Shown: positions 31,541 through 41,928 of the stretch, piece by piece | How positions within the stretch are numbered: the first letter of the stretch is position 1 | How the letters are laid out: the number at the start of each line of letters is the position of its first letter | NCBI GenBank assembly: GCA_003427395.1 | Contig: BFEA01000065.1 | Location: forward strand, 2,970,498-3,016,784 | Source: Chara braunii | Taxonomy: Eukaryota; Streptophyta; Charophyceae; Charales; Characeae | DNA length: 46,287 bases | Direction of reading: 5' to 3' | Translations under genes and position numbers: made by a program | Notes under the pieces: model-generated | Told to the model about the DNA's origin: nothing | Seen by the model: the letters and a program-made list of their open reading frames with translations, nothing else | Databases searched by the model: none

Positions 31541-33006
31541 TGTAATGACCTCCAAAATCACAGAAGGGAACTGTGCTGATTTCCGAGTTTTCCCGTTGGA
31601 TGCTGTCTGCTGAGAGTCCCGCTTTTGCTGAGATTTTTAAGTCTGAGTGTGAGCATGTTGCTGGTTTCCATGTGTTTGTCGGGTTGCCTGAGTGCTTGAG
31701 TATGTGTGTGACCCGCCAGGGTACTTGTGTGTTTGCGCAAGTAGCAGGGCAAATAGGCCTGTGTAGCTTAGGGCCTCTCAAGTAGCGGGTAGGCTGGGCC
31801 GGCAGCACTCAAGTAGCAGTAAGCCTAGCAGAAGAAGACAAAATGTCGGGATTTTTAGAGGTCGAGCAACCAGTAGGCCTAGGTAGACGGGTACCAGTCC
31901 AAGTAGCCTTAGTCTACGGCCTGTGCGGACAATATCAGAGTCTGCAATGATGTTTCCCTCCGAAAGGGAGGAGGTACCGGTTGCTTGGAGGCTGCACGGC
32001 CTGGAAGTCACCAGCCGTGAGGCTGGTTGGCCTTTATATCGCTTGGAGGAGAGAGTAGCTCCTCCTCATTTCCGGTATGCAAGTTTGGGCATCATGCTGC
32101 TTGAGCGGCGGTGGTTCTCAGAGCGTTGCTGGGGAGGAGGAAGGAGAGCTGGGCGCTCGGCCTGCCTATGGCGAGCAGCCCCGTTCGAGGAGGAAGAAGG
32201 TGCAAAGGAGGTGTGTGGCGGGGTGCTTACCTGGCTATGGCGGATGCCATCTTCATCACCTGGTTAGGCGCTGCGTCTGGGAGGCCCCAGTTGGTGTAGC
32301 GCTGCACCAAGAAGGCTTTCAGGCCGAGTCAGGCATGGCGGCCTGAAGAGCAGCGGGCATAGCTCCTTTTGCGTTGTCTGTTGAACGTCAGGGCAGGGCC
32401 CTTAGTAGTTCACCATAGCCTAGGCCTTTTTGAAGTGGAAGAAGAGGGAGGCCATGGCTATGGTGGACCTCTTGTTGTGCTGGCAGGAAGAGGGAACTTC
32501 TGATATTGGTTCTGGCTCATCCATTAATTGTTATTATTATTATTGGATCAATTTGGATGAAGAATAAGATTGGTGGAGATAAGGAGGAGGAGGAGAGTGA
32601 AGAAAGAAGGGGGATTTGTCATTGGTCTTGCTGGTGTTTCTTCTTCTTCTTCTTCTTTCGTCTTCTTTGGTCCCTATCTCTTTGCAAGTGCTTTCATTTC
32701 TTTTGCAAGTGGGTGGCATTGTCTTTCCTTGTGAGTTTGCACTTTGGAATTAGCCAGGATCTTAACAGCTGCTGAGGTTGGAGGCGCTTCATCTGCTGGG
32801 CCTGGCGGCGGCATATCTGTACTGCAGGCTTAGGCGCTGCCATATCTTCTTCTTCAAGCCATATGTTTCTGGTAAGGGAAGCGTATGTCTGTGGGGGTGT
32901 AGTGAGGGATGAGATTAACGGGTATTAAGGAAGGTCCTGCTACTCTCTCGAGGGAAACAGGTGTAGGGGGCTTAGGGCATGTGTGAGATGTGCTGTCGGG
33001 TGATAG
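31541..33006 (+). mobile_element. 3' LTR of G1, interrupted by G2
   Basis: Starts TGTAATGACC, a common gypsy LTR start, right after the polypurine tract. It has a TATA-like TTTATAT at 32033. Motifs of CCATAGCY type lie at 32413, and on the other strand at 32233 and 32456. No CA end is reached before G2 begins at 33007, so the rest should lie beyond the right edge of the window. Open frames within it are not credible genes. Confidence 0.75.
32010..32039 (+). promoter_or_regulatory. Hairpin and TATA box of the G1 LTR
   Basis: ACCAGCC/GGCTGGT arms (32010-32016 and 32021-32027) with a GTGA loop are followed after six bases by TTTATAT. Position about 500 bp into the LTR fits a U3 promoter. Confidence 0.5.
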
Positions 33007-34577
33007 TGCAATGACTTGCTGTTTTCTGGTCGCCTGTAGCCTCTCTCTGTCGAGGCTGTACTATAGGTAGGACAGATTCGCAATTTTGTTTGGCTGAGGG
33101 CTAACCGAGAGACCTACCTGTGAGGGAAATTCGCGAGGGACATATCTGCAATTTTGGGAAAATATGCAGTCCCGGTACTAACAGAATTCCCTACAGCTAC
33201 CCTAACTGCGAACAGCAGGCCTGGGCTACCCCTAGGACAGACAGGCCCTGAGGGCCTATTCTGATAGACGGTCCTATAGCCTATAGCCGGGTCCGGTAGA
33301 GGCCGAGAGGCAGGAACAGAAACGATACCGGTCGGTCAGTCAGTCCGGTCTAGGTCGAGTGTAGGCTAGTGTAGTGTAGATAGGATGCGCACATCGGTTC
33401 AGGGATTTCGGCAGTTGGTACCGAGTACATCGCTGCTGCACTACGCGTGAACCGGAAGTGGTGACGGCTCAGCGTGGAAGGAGACAGGCATAGCCAGACC
33501 TTCAGAGCGCCGGCCATAGCTGGGACCTGCGCTGTACTCTGCCAGCACGCAGGGGCTGACAGAGGTCTGGGTTATCGAGGTCTGCTGGAGGCGAGAGAGA
33601 TTGGTGCCTTGCTGGACCCTCTTCCGGAGTGGGGTTCCAGGGTTGCGGTGCTGCAGCCATAGCTGCAGCTCCTCAGAGGTCATCTTGTCAGGGTGGCGCT
33701 GCAGCAGACTTCCACCCGGGAAGTCTCCGACAAATATTGTGGCGTTGGTCTTCTTCTTCATCCTCTGAGTGGCGCTTGGCCTCAGGGGCCTGTTTCAGGG
33801 TGGCGCTTCCCTCAGGAGGCTGTATCTGGGTGGCACTTGATGTTTCAGGGGCTCAGGGGTGTTACGGGTGTTAATCAGGGTTGGGGAGTGAAGCGCTGCT
33901 CATTTCTAAGCAGTGCACTGTAGTTCTGAAGTTATCCTGACAATTCGAGACTCTGAGTTTAATAAACAGTGTACAATTGGGTTTGGACTATCTTCGTTTC
34001 ATTGTTTCCTGGATGTGATCTGCTCGGCTTTTCTTTATGATTGGTTGTGAGGATTGAGTGGAGTGAATTGCACTTTCAGTGTACCCTGTCATATCGCATG
34101 GTCAAGTCTTCTGCTGTGAGGCCTGTTTCAGGGTGGTGCTTGCCTCAGGTGGTTTTATCTGGGTGGCGCTTGATGTTTCAGGGGCTCAGGGGTGTTACGG
34201 GTGTTAATCAGGGTTGGGGATTGAAGCGCTGCTAAGAAATGAGCAGCGCACTGTAGTTATGAAGTTATCCTGACAATTCGAGGCTCTGAGTTTAATAAAC
34301 AGTGTATAACTGGGTTTGGACTGTCTTCGTTTCATTGTTTCCTGGATGTGATCTGCTCGGCTTTTCTCTATGACTGGTTGTGAGGATTGAGTGGAGTGAA
34401 TTGCACTTTCAGTGTACCCTGTTATATCGCATGGTCAAGTCTTCCGCTGTGTTATCTCTCCCTGTGCGGTGTGATACTCCTATCCTCTCCCCTTCCTTCT
34501 GTGTATGTATGGGCATACCTGGAAGTCGCTGTGAGTGAGTGTTGGCCTTCAGGCAACAAACAACCAGAATCATAACA
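33007..34577 (+). mobile_element. 5' LTR of G2
   Basis: TGCAATGACTTGCTG to CATAACA, followed by the primer site. The start is shared with the 3' LTR at 39853 and the related LTR at 22044. It holds AATAAA signals at 33961 and 34294, one in each copy of a 333-bp tandem duplication. It also holds CCATAGCT at 33514 and 33658. Short open frames are not genes. Confidence 0.95.
33787..34452 (+). repeat. 333-bp tandem duplication inside the G2 LTR
   Basis: Copy 1 runs 33787-34119 and copy 2 runs 34120-34452. Both start GGCCTGTTTCAGGGTGG and end GGTCAAGTCTTC plus CGCTGTG-like bases. They are close to identical, with scattered substitutions. Each contains AATAAA and the CTTCGTTTCATTGTTTCC block. Confidence 0.95.
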
Positions 34578-34579
34578 GT

Positions 34580-34591
34580 TGGTATCAGAGC
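34580..34591 (+). other. Primer-binding site of G2, tRNA-iMet
   Basis: TGGTATCAGAGC, a perfect match to the standard plant initiator-Met primer site, two bases after the LTR end. Confidence 0.95.
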
Positions 34592-36041
34592 AATTGGATC
34601 CAGACTCTGGAGCGATTGATGAGTTGGAGCACCCATCATCATCTAGCGAGATACTGGAGTTGAGTCTCATGGCGATTCATCATCTTCAGGGTTGTTGTCG
34701 GTAAGGGTGGTGGTTGTGAGTGTGTGGCGAGAAGAATTGGGCAGAGCGTGACTCACTCCTGACTAGGGTTGTGCATGAGTGGTTGGCGAGTGGTGCTCAG
34801 AGGCCTGAAAGGCTCTGAGAGGCTATTTTTAGCTTGGCGATTCATTTGGAGACTGGCGATTGGCAGGGGAGTGATCCCAGGAGGTGGCGATTGTGGAATT
34901 GGGTCAGGATCCCCAATTTCCAAGCAGCGCAGTACAGGGTGATGTGGCGCTGCACTGACTTTGTCAGTTATTGGCACCTGGGAGTCCGAATTTGTTGAAT
35001 CTGTCAGTTGGGGGTGAAGCGCCTCAGGGTAATCTGTTGAATCACCAAGTTTCAGGCAATTTGCTAGGTGGGAACACTGGATACTGTCAGGAGATGAAAC
35101 TGGCGAGATGGGGTTGACCAGTCAGCCATAGCCAGGGTTTCATGCATCTTCTTCAGAGTTAACCTTGAAGTAAGTGTGTTCCATACTCCTGTGTGGCGAT
35201 TCTGAGTCTATTTTTAGAATAGTGAAATTTGGTCTGTCTGTCAGTTGACAGTTGAAAATTGAAATTCAGACTGTGGGACAACCATATCCAACTTCCCCTA
35301 CCTATCTTCTTTGACTTCTACTAACCCTGTTTTACCTTCTTTCTGACTCATATTTCATCTGTGACTGCTTTAAAGTATTGTGATTGACACTGTATAGTGA
35401 ATTGGTAAATTTGGGGTCCTGTCTTCAGTGATAATGCAAATTTGAATTTTGTATTCTGTCCGTCAGAATTCAATTCTGTCAGTCCCTGGTAAATCACAAT
35501 TCAGTATTCAGTCAGTGTCTGAAATCGCACATCCAGGTTTGATGTTCTGAGTCAGTTACAGTGAAAATTGTCATTCGCCATACCCAGGGTATGGCATACA
35601 GGGTCATCTAGTGGTGAAGTCTGTAGGGTAGGTCTAAAAATAGGGTAACCTGTAAATCGCTGCATCTTGGTCATCAGTGGACACATGTCTAACCCTAATT
35701 AGTCACTCTGTCTAATTACTAATCAACACTAATCAGTCCAAGACTGCATCCTGTCAGTTGCTGATCCAGGATTTGCAATTATTGCATGCAATTGTTGTGT
35801 AAGGGCAGAGATGGGAAAATCGTGAAATTGATTTTTGCCTGAGTGGACTCTAAACTGACCCTGACCCTCGAGCGGTCTGCTGAGACTGAGCACTCACTTG
35901 GTCAGAACTAACCAATCTTCTCTCTCCAGGCAGGTGACCACAATTGAGTGAGTACTGAAGGGAAACCTCAATTCCTGTTACCTCATGCGCTGTCTTTGAT
36001 TGTTTGTTTATTTTTATTTATTTGTATTGTGGGTGGCCAAA
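34592..36041 (+). mobile_element. Leader of G2
   Basis: A 1.45-kb non-coding leader between primer site and gag ATG. TGGCGAT/GGCGAGA motifs recur through it, and CCATAGCC lies at 35126. Its middle part matches the leader at 23155-23890. The last 60 bases are T-rich. A spliced leader is possible but no clear donor/acceptor pair stands out. Confidence 0.8.
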
Positions 36042-37650
36042 ATGGCTGATTCTGGGAAGGCAGAAGTGTCTAAGCAGGCTGAGACTTCTGAAGAGAAGCC
36101 TCGGGTCCAACTTAAGATAACAATACAGCCCCAGACACCGGTTCTGCTTGACCCTCTAGAGGCTGAACTGCAGGCCCAGGAGGAGAAACTCCGCCAGCAG
36201 GCCAAGGCAGTTGAGTCTCTAAAGGCTGAGCTGAAGAGGAAGGAGGCGTATGCAAGAAAAGAAACGAGAAGGAGGGAGCTGACAGCTGATGTAGAGAAGG
36301 TCAGGACCAGTGACCGTTCCAGTCAGTATAATAAGGACATAGTTGAATTCGTCCTTCTGCAGGACAAAATTCATCAGTCCTATTTTACTAAACGGGATGC
36401 CAGGATCACCAGTTTGGAGGACAGCATGGCTGAGCATACTCAGCAGCTGAAGGATATTTCTTCCAAGCTGGACCGTCTCTTCGATCACCCGCAGATTCCC
36501 CCTGCTCAGACAGCTTCTCCCTCTCTTGGGCCATCTCAAGCAGGTTCCCAGAACCCCCCACAATCCAGACCCTCATCTCCATCCTCTACCCCGAAATCAA
36601 CAGCAGCTTCACAACCCTCAACACCATTTGAGTTTCAACGGCCTAAGCTGACACCGCCACCCATGTTCTCAGGTGAGGACCCAAAGGTGGATGTGGCAGA
36701 TTGGGTCGCTGCACAGAGAACCTACCTGAGTGGGTTCAAATGTGATGAGGATGTCAAGGTGCCCGCCATCCTTGCTCGCTTGGAGCGATCTGCACTGAAA
36801 TGGTGCACCCTTACCTCCAGCAAGCAAGGAATGGAGATGGCTGATTGGGCTCAGAGGTTGGGGGTGGCTGGTTTTCTGCAGACCCTGCAGGATAGGTTTG
36901 CAGACAAGGAGCACACCAGGAAAGCAGCAGACAAAATTCTGCGCCTGGGCCAAAAAAAGTTTGATGGCTCCTTGTCCAAACTCTACTCCACCTTTGAGAG
37001 TCTGACATCGACTCCAGGGTTAGAGATGAGTGAGCAGGATCTGCTCATTCATTTCTTGCGTGCAGCGCCTGAGCAATACCAGCTGGCGTTATTCTCTCAG
37101 GGCCACAAGGACTGGCGGTCCTTTGGCAGAGCAGCCCTAGACTTGGAGTCCAAGCTCCATGTCCAGGAAACACCTTCTGAAGGAAGGAAGGGACCCTTCC
37201 AAAGGGCGAAGGAGGAGGAAGGGTGCCCTTTTTGCTGCTGCAGTGTCCGGATCAGATAGTGATGCAGCATCCCAGGGTGGGAGCCCTCCACCTGGGACTG
37301 CCTCATCATCTGCTGCAGATTCTGCTGTTCTTGCCTTGGCTGATGCTTTGATGGGTTTGACAAAGGGCAAGGCCCCAGCCCAAAAAACATCAACCAGCAA
37401 ACAGGGGAAAGGAAAGGGGCGTGCCTCTTCCCCTGGTGCCCAGAGAGTACCTTTGCCACGTGACGTCCGATGGCCAGTTGATCCCCTTAATCCTTCCACC
37501 TTCCCCTGGCATGCACTTAGGATCCAGGAGGGGGTATGGAGGAAGAGAAAGGACAAGGGGGTCTGCCTGAGATGCGAGGGGGACCATTTCCTGAAGGACT
37601 GTCCCAGCATGCCTCGTAGGTCTACAGGCAGCTCTAGTTCAAAAAACTAG
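36042..37650 (+). pseudogene. gag: G2 gag with one frameshift
   Basis: Starts at ATG 36042 (MADSGKAEVSKQ); the open frame extends 14 codons further left without an ATG. A coiled coil covers about residues 35-90 and a Pro/Ser linker about 160-200. The Retrotrans_gag capsid region follows (PPMFSGEDPKVDVADWVAAQ to FGRAALDLESKL, up to about 37155). Near 37200-37255 the frame shifts by one, then continues to a zinc knuckle CLRCEGDHFLKDC at about 37565-37605. Its spacing is CX2CX3HX4C, one residue shorter than usual between Cys and His. It ends in a Ser-rich tail with TAG at 37648. Gag forms particles and binds RNA. Only one frameshift breaks it. Confidence 0.9.
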
Positions 37651-38290
37651 AGCAGAGAGAGCTGGAAGCAACAGCTTCTTCCACCAGTGTTGATTCACTT
37701 TCTGATGAAGGTGAATCTTTACATTCTCTCGCTGGTTCTTCTTTTATTGGAGTTGCATCCTCAGGGTCTTTCACTTTTGAAGACTCCGAGTTGGATGAGA
37801 CGTGGGAGGAGGATGATGCTCAATGTCTTGCTGATCTTTTCTTGTCTTTGCAGGAGAAGAAAAAGCATAAGTCAGAGCTCATCCTACTTTGACCCTCTAT
37901 CCTGGGAGCCAAGATCAAAGGGCTCTTGGACTGTGGGGCTACTCACAACTTCATCTCTCCCAAGGCAATCAGCAAGCTGCACTTGGATCAGAGATTGGTG
38001 AAATTGCGACAACCTATAGAGGTCCGCATAGGAGACTCTTCCACAGTCAAGATCACTACTGTTGTCAAGGGCCGACCTGTGTCCTTTGACAAGCAAGGAG
38101 AAATCAGGCATCGCCTGAATTTCTATGTGTTTCCTAACGTTCCCTTTGACCTTGTCTTTCTATGTAGTGGCTTGGTGCCACCAATCCTAGGATCGACTGG
38201 CAGATCCCTAGGGTTGAGCTACCTGACCGGCATGGGGTATATCGCCCTTGCATGCTCGCTGATGAGTACCATCCGACCAGCAGATGTTAT
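37651..38290 (+). pseudogene. G2 acidic linker and aspartic protease
   Basis: One frame gives an acidic, Ser-rich linker (DETWEEDDAQCLADLF near 37795-37840), a TGA near 37890, then the protease. The active site is LLDCGATHNF (about 37922-37950), with Cys in place of the usual Ser/Thr after Asp. The next recognisable segment is FYVFPNVPFDLV (about 38120). A frameshift near 38165 follows, and the C-terminal part ATNPRIDWQIPRVELPDRHG continues in another frame to about 38290. In viral-type proteases the triplet is Asp-Ser/Thr-Gly; D-C-G is common in plant gypsy elements. Confidence 0.8.
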
Positions 38291-38429
38291 TGCATGAGTG
38301 CTCACTCACGCGATACCGGGATTTGAACCCGCGACTTCTGTCGTGACAGACCAAATGAATCATTGGTCTTAGATCAGAAGGGGCAGATTTCTGCGATTTT
38401 CACGCCAGACTGACCACGCCCGTCTGTTT

Positions 38430-38950
38430 GTGGCTTATGTCAAACAGACTGGCGTGGAGGCTGCTCCTTGTCCCTCTCAGATTCAGCAGGTTGTAGAAAG
38501 TTTCTCAAATCTTATGGAGGAGCCTACTGGACTTGTCCATAGACAGACCAAACATAAGATTGAGATCCTGCCTGGTCCGGTCCCTCCCAAGGGCCGAGTC
38601 TACAGGATGTCACCTGTTGAACTTGAAGAGCTCAGGAAACAGTTAGAGACCTTGACCAGCAAGGGCTGGATCAGGCCCAACACATCTGAGTTTGGGGCAC
38701 TAGTCCTCTTTGTTCCAAAGGGGAGTGGTGAGTTCAGGATGTGTGTGGATTATCGCGGTCTCAACAAAATCACAAGGAAGTCTATAGAGCCCCTTCCTCG
38801 TATTGATGATCTGTTGGATATGGTGCAGGGCTGTACCATTTTTAGCAAGATCGACCTCAAATCTGGCTACCACCAGATTGAGATGTCCACAAGACAGCCT
38901 TCAAAACCAGGTATGGCACATATGAGTACCTGGTCATGCCATTCGGTCTC
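38430..38950 (+). pseudogene. pol: G2 reverse transcriptase, N-terminal half only
   Basis: Typical gypsy RT motifs are present: GPVPPKGRVYRMSPVELEEL, LVLFVPKGSGEFRMCVDYRG and FSKIDLKSGYHQIEMS. A small deletion shifts the frame at about 38890, after which TAFKTRYGTYEYLVMPFGLC continues in another frame to about 38952. The sequence then breaks off before the catalytic Y-X-D-D motif. RT thumb, RNase H and most of integrase are missing, so this copy cannot reverse transcribe. Confidence 0.93.
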
Positions 38951-38965
38951 TGCATATGAGTACCT
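38919..38965 (+). repeat. 13-bp direct repeat at an internal deletion junction
   Basis: CATATGAGTACCT occurs at 38919-38931 within RT and again at 38953-38965, where RT sequence ends and integrase sequence begins. The second copy belongs neither clearly to the RT motif that follows nor to integrase, so it looks like filler DNA copied from the nearby RT. Confidence 0.7.
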
Positions 38966-39819
38966 TCATTCACGCTTGGATATGACATCTGGTCGTCATC
39001 CTGAAGCCAATGGTCAGGCTGAAGTGATGAACCAGATTCTCTTCCAGCTGCTGCGTCCTATGATCAGTCCAGATCAGCAGGACTGGGATCTCCATCTGGG
39101 TCGTGCACAGCTTGTGTATAACACGTCTGTACACTCCTCTACTGGTCTCACACCCTACCGGTTGCACTGGGGTCGTGAGCCACGCCAGCCTCTCGATGAC
39201 ATCATCGACAAGGCTACCCCTACACTGACACCTGGAACTGCAGAGTTCACCAGGCGTTACCGTGTGGGCATAGAGCGCGCCCGTGTTAACATGTTGAAAG
39301 CCCAAAAGGCTATGATTCAGCAGGCTAACAAGCACAGGCGTCCTTCTACTGTTCGCATAGGTGACTGGGTGTGGGTACTCAATTCTGAGCTGTCGCGAGA
39401 GGAGGATATTTCGCCTAAGCTGTTGCCACGATACATGGGTCCATGGCAGGTCTTAGATACAGTGGGAGCCGATCCATTCGGACCATCCTATACAGTGGAT
39501 GTCCCTCTGCATCTACAAACCTACCGTCTTCCATGCATCTAAGCTGTTGCCATTCACATCAGTTGATGCATTCCCAGACACGCCTCCTCAGTTCGGGGCC
39601 CCTATCATTGGCAAGGGATATGAGGTCAAATCTGTGGAGGATGAGTCAGACACAGGCCCGGATAAGGAGTACCTTGTGAAGTTTTTGTACCAGCCACATA
39701 CTGAGGACCGCTGGTTTACTCGCAAGGAACTTCTGAAGACTGCCAAGTCAGTTATCCTCAAATATGAGGCAGCACAGAAGGGAGTATCCCTTCGGTGCTT
39801 TGCACGCCTACGCCCCTAG
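38966..39819 (+). pseudogene. pol: G2 integrase end, GPY/F segment and chromo-like end
   Basis: Begins with DMTSGRHPEANGQAEVMNQ, which holds the third catalytic residue (Glu) of the integrase core; the zinc finger and the two Asp are lost. It continues through YNTSVHSSTGLTPYRLHWG and the GPY/F-type segment WVLNSELSREEDISPKLLPR, up to about 39525. One frameshift near 39520 leads to the last part, ending VKFLYQPHTEDRWFTRKELL and a stop at 39817. The frame from 38430 to 39540 is open across the deletion, so the fusion RT-IN reads as one chimeric polypeptide. Confidence 0.92.
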
Positions 39820-39834
39820 CTCGGAGGTCCTCGC

Positions 39835-39850
39835 TCCGGGGGAGGGTAGG
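39835..39850 (+). other. Polypurine tract of G2
   Basis: A purine run, CGGGGGAGGGTAGG, just left of the 3' LTR start at 39853. Confidence 0.85.
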
Positions 39851-39852
39851 TC

Positions 39853-40042
39853 TGCAATGACTTGCTGTTTTCTGGTCGCATGTAGCCTCTCTCTGTCGAG
39901 GCTGTACTATAGGTACGACAGATTCACAATTTTGTTTGGCTGAGGGCTAACCGAAAGACCTACCTGTGAGGGAAATTCGTGAGGGACATATCTGCAATTT
40001 CAAGAAAATATGCAGTCCTGGTACTAACAGAATTCCCTACAT
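39853..40042 (+). mobile_element. 3' LTR of G2, first part
   Basis: Matches the first 190 bases of the 5' LTR (33007-33200) with few differences, then is cut by LINE L3 in the block AGAATTCCCTACAT. Confidence 0.95.
40029..40042. other. Target-site duplication of LINE L3, left copy
   Basis: AGAATTCCCTACAT recurs at 44981-44994. The uninterrupted LTR at 33201 has this block once, which proves the duplication. Confidence 0.95.
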
Positions 40043-41623
40043 CGATAGTCCGTCTTGGCCCGGGGTCTTCCCTATTTTCATTGAGTCTAAGGCTTTTTTA
40101 ATTTCTACGTTTGTTATGGGAGCGTTTAGTTCCCCTGCTAGAGCCTCTGGAATTGTTTTGGACAGGTGCTTGCATAATTTTTCTCTTGCTCTTATCACTT
40201 GACCTGGAGTGGTTTGTTCTGTTTTAGAGGTATAGAGGTTTCTATAAAAGGATTCTGCTATTGCTCGCATCTTCTTCGGGTCTGAAGAAAGGCCATGCTC
40301 ACCTCTAAGTTGGTGAATGGCAGAGTTTCTTCCTCTTGTTTTGATTTTTTGGAAGAAGAACTTTGTCATTCTCTCCCCCTCTTCCCACTCTCTAACCCTT
40401 GCCCTTAGCCTCATTCCTTTTGCTTTCCATGAATTCCAGTTGCCCAGTTCTGCTCTTGCTTTGGCTAGTGAGTCCTCGTATGAAGTGAGTCCTGGGTTAC
40501 TAATGAGGTTTCTTTCTGCCACTCAGAGTGCTGCTTCTAATTCTTGGATGCACCGGTTCCTTTTGTCTGCCAATTTCCTAGAGGCTAAGGATGCTGCTTT
40601 AGATAGGTTGGCTACTATGGACGGGAAATCTAATCCTCTTTTCTCCGAGTCTATGCACGCTATGGCTATTGCTTCTTTCATTTGTTGGGTTTCTAGAATG
40701 GAGTTGTTAATCTTGAAAAAGGATGGGCCTTTTTGCATACCGGGGTCAAAAAGGAAATTAATGAAGGTTGGGTTGTGATCTAGACCGTTATTGTAAGGCA
40801 TTTTGCCTATTCCTACTTTGTGGATTGCTCCTCTAAGGGATTCGGAAACTAAAAAATAGTCTATTGTTGAGCTTGTTGTGTGTTGTGATCTATTCCTTTT
40901 CCTAAAGGTAAATCTTAACGCTTCTGGGTGGAATGTTCTGAGGGGTTCTATTAGCTGTCTTTCCAGCATGAGAGCGTTCATTTCATGAGTTTCGTTTACT
41001 GGGGCTTCTTCCCTGTCTGATCGTTGTGCTGAGATCCGGTCTTTGGCTGTATCAAGTACCGTGTTCCAGTCTCCTACTAGTATGAGGTGTTTCTGTGTGT
41101 TGCATTTGTCTGAGATTAGTTGTATGAAGTCTCTTCTCTGTATTGAGTCATTGGGGGCGTAGACATTTATTAGTTGGAAGCTTTCTTCCTTGTATGTGAA
41201 ATGAATCTCTATCCATCTTCCGTTTTCTGTGTCTGTTTTGCTCTCAGTGATGTTGATTTGGTTGGCTGCTCTTGAGTTTCCGTTCCAGAGGATGGCTGTA
41301 CCTGCTGAGCTGATCCTTGGGGACGACGCCCATTGGCTTGCTTTTACGTACTTCAATCTTGTCTGTATTTTGTTGATCATTGCCTGATGTTCTATTGAGT
41401 TGGATAGGTGAGTTTCTTGTAGGCATATGATGTCCGGTGGGCTTCTTGAGAACCAGTTGAGATAGTTGGTTATGTTGTCCCATTTTTGTTCATTAGTTAA
41501 GACTGTTGCTAAGTCGTTGACATTCCATGACATCATTGTCAGCTCAGGCTCACTCGGCTTAAGGGTGAAGTGTCTCCATTGGCCTGGTTGTGTGGCCTGA
41601 GTTGTGTGGTTGGGTGATGTCAT
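40043..41623 (-). pseudogene. L3 ORF2 5' part: APE endonuclease and start of RT (inverted)
   Basis: From ATG at 41623: SWNVNDL, ICLQETHL, NVYAPND, LVGDWNTVLD, TIDYFLVS and LDHNP, the full set of APE endonuclease motifs. A TGA at about 40523 interrupts a frame that then continues in phase through a charged linker to KIGKTPGQDGL at the inversion edge. The enzyme nicks DNA at the insertion site. Apart from this stop the inverted part is intact. Confidence 0.93.
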
Positions 41624-41670
41624 GGAGGGATGGCTATGACTTCAGCCTTATCTCTCTCTGTGGTGGTAAA

Positions 41671-41908
41671 TTAGTTGCGGGATCTGAAGGGCTCTGCGCT
41701 GTGGATTTTAACTACTCGGGCCCCCACCTCCAGTGTGTGAGCCAGGTGCTCTTGCTTGTCTGCAAAGAGTCCATGACCTTCCGCCAGCGAGGCTGCAACC
41801 GCTGCTCTTTCTGCTGGGATATCTCCGCCTAGGAGGCCGTAGGGAATTGCTTGTATTACCTTCCACGGTTTCCATGTGAGATGTTCTTTGATCTTTGCAT
41901 CCATTGAG
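41671..41908 (-). pseudogene. Probable C-terminal end of L3 ORF1 (inverted)
   Basis: About 78 codons, with WKVIQAIPYGLLGGDIPAER and ending in PFRSRN and a stop, 47 bp upstream of the ORF2 start on the minus strand. By position this is the end of ORF1, as in L1, where ORF1 ends 12 bp before ORF2. I do not recognise a domain. The rest of ORF1 and the 5' UTR are missing, so L3 is also 5' truncated. Confidence 0.5.
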
Positions 41909-41928
41909 TACTGGGAGCTCTTAGGGGA

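Noticed and set aside
31923-32775. Several open frames of 60-114 codons in the G1 LTR
   Set aside because: They lie inside an LTR with no domain, and their frames overlap on both strands.
33441-33923. Open frames in the G2 5' LTR
   Set aside because: The same sequence in the related LTR at 22044 does not keep these frames, so they are not conserved coding.
38310-38345. A tRNA-like T-arm on the minus strand (GCGGGTTCAAATCCCGG) with a nearby hairpin
   Set aside because: The stretch lies in the reading frame linking the G2 protease to RT, the acceptor stem cannot be completed, and the anticodon arm does not have proper spacing. A chance match to the B box is more likely.
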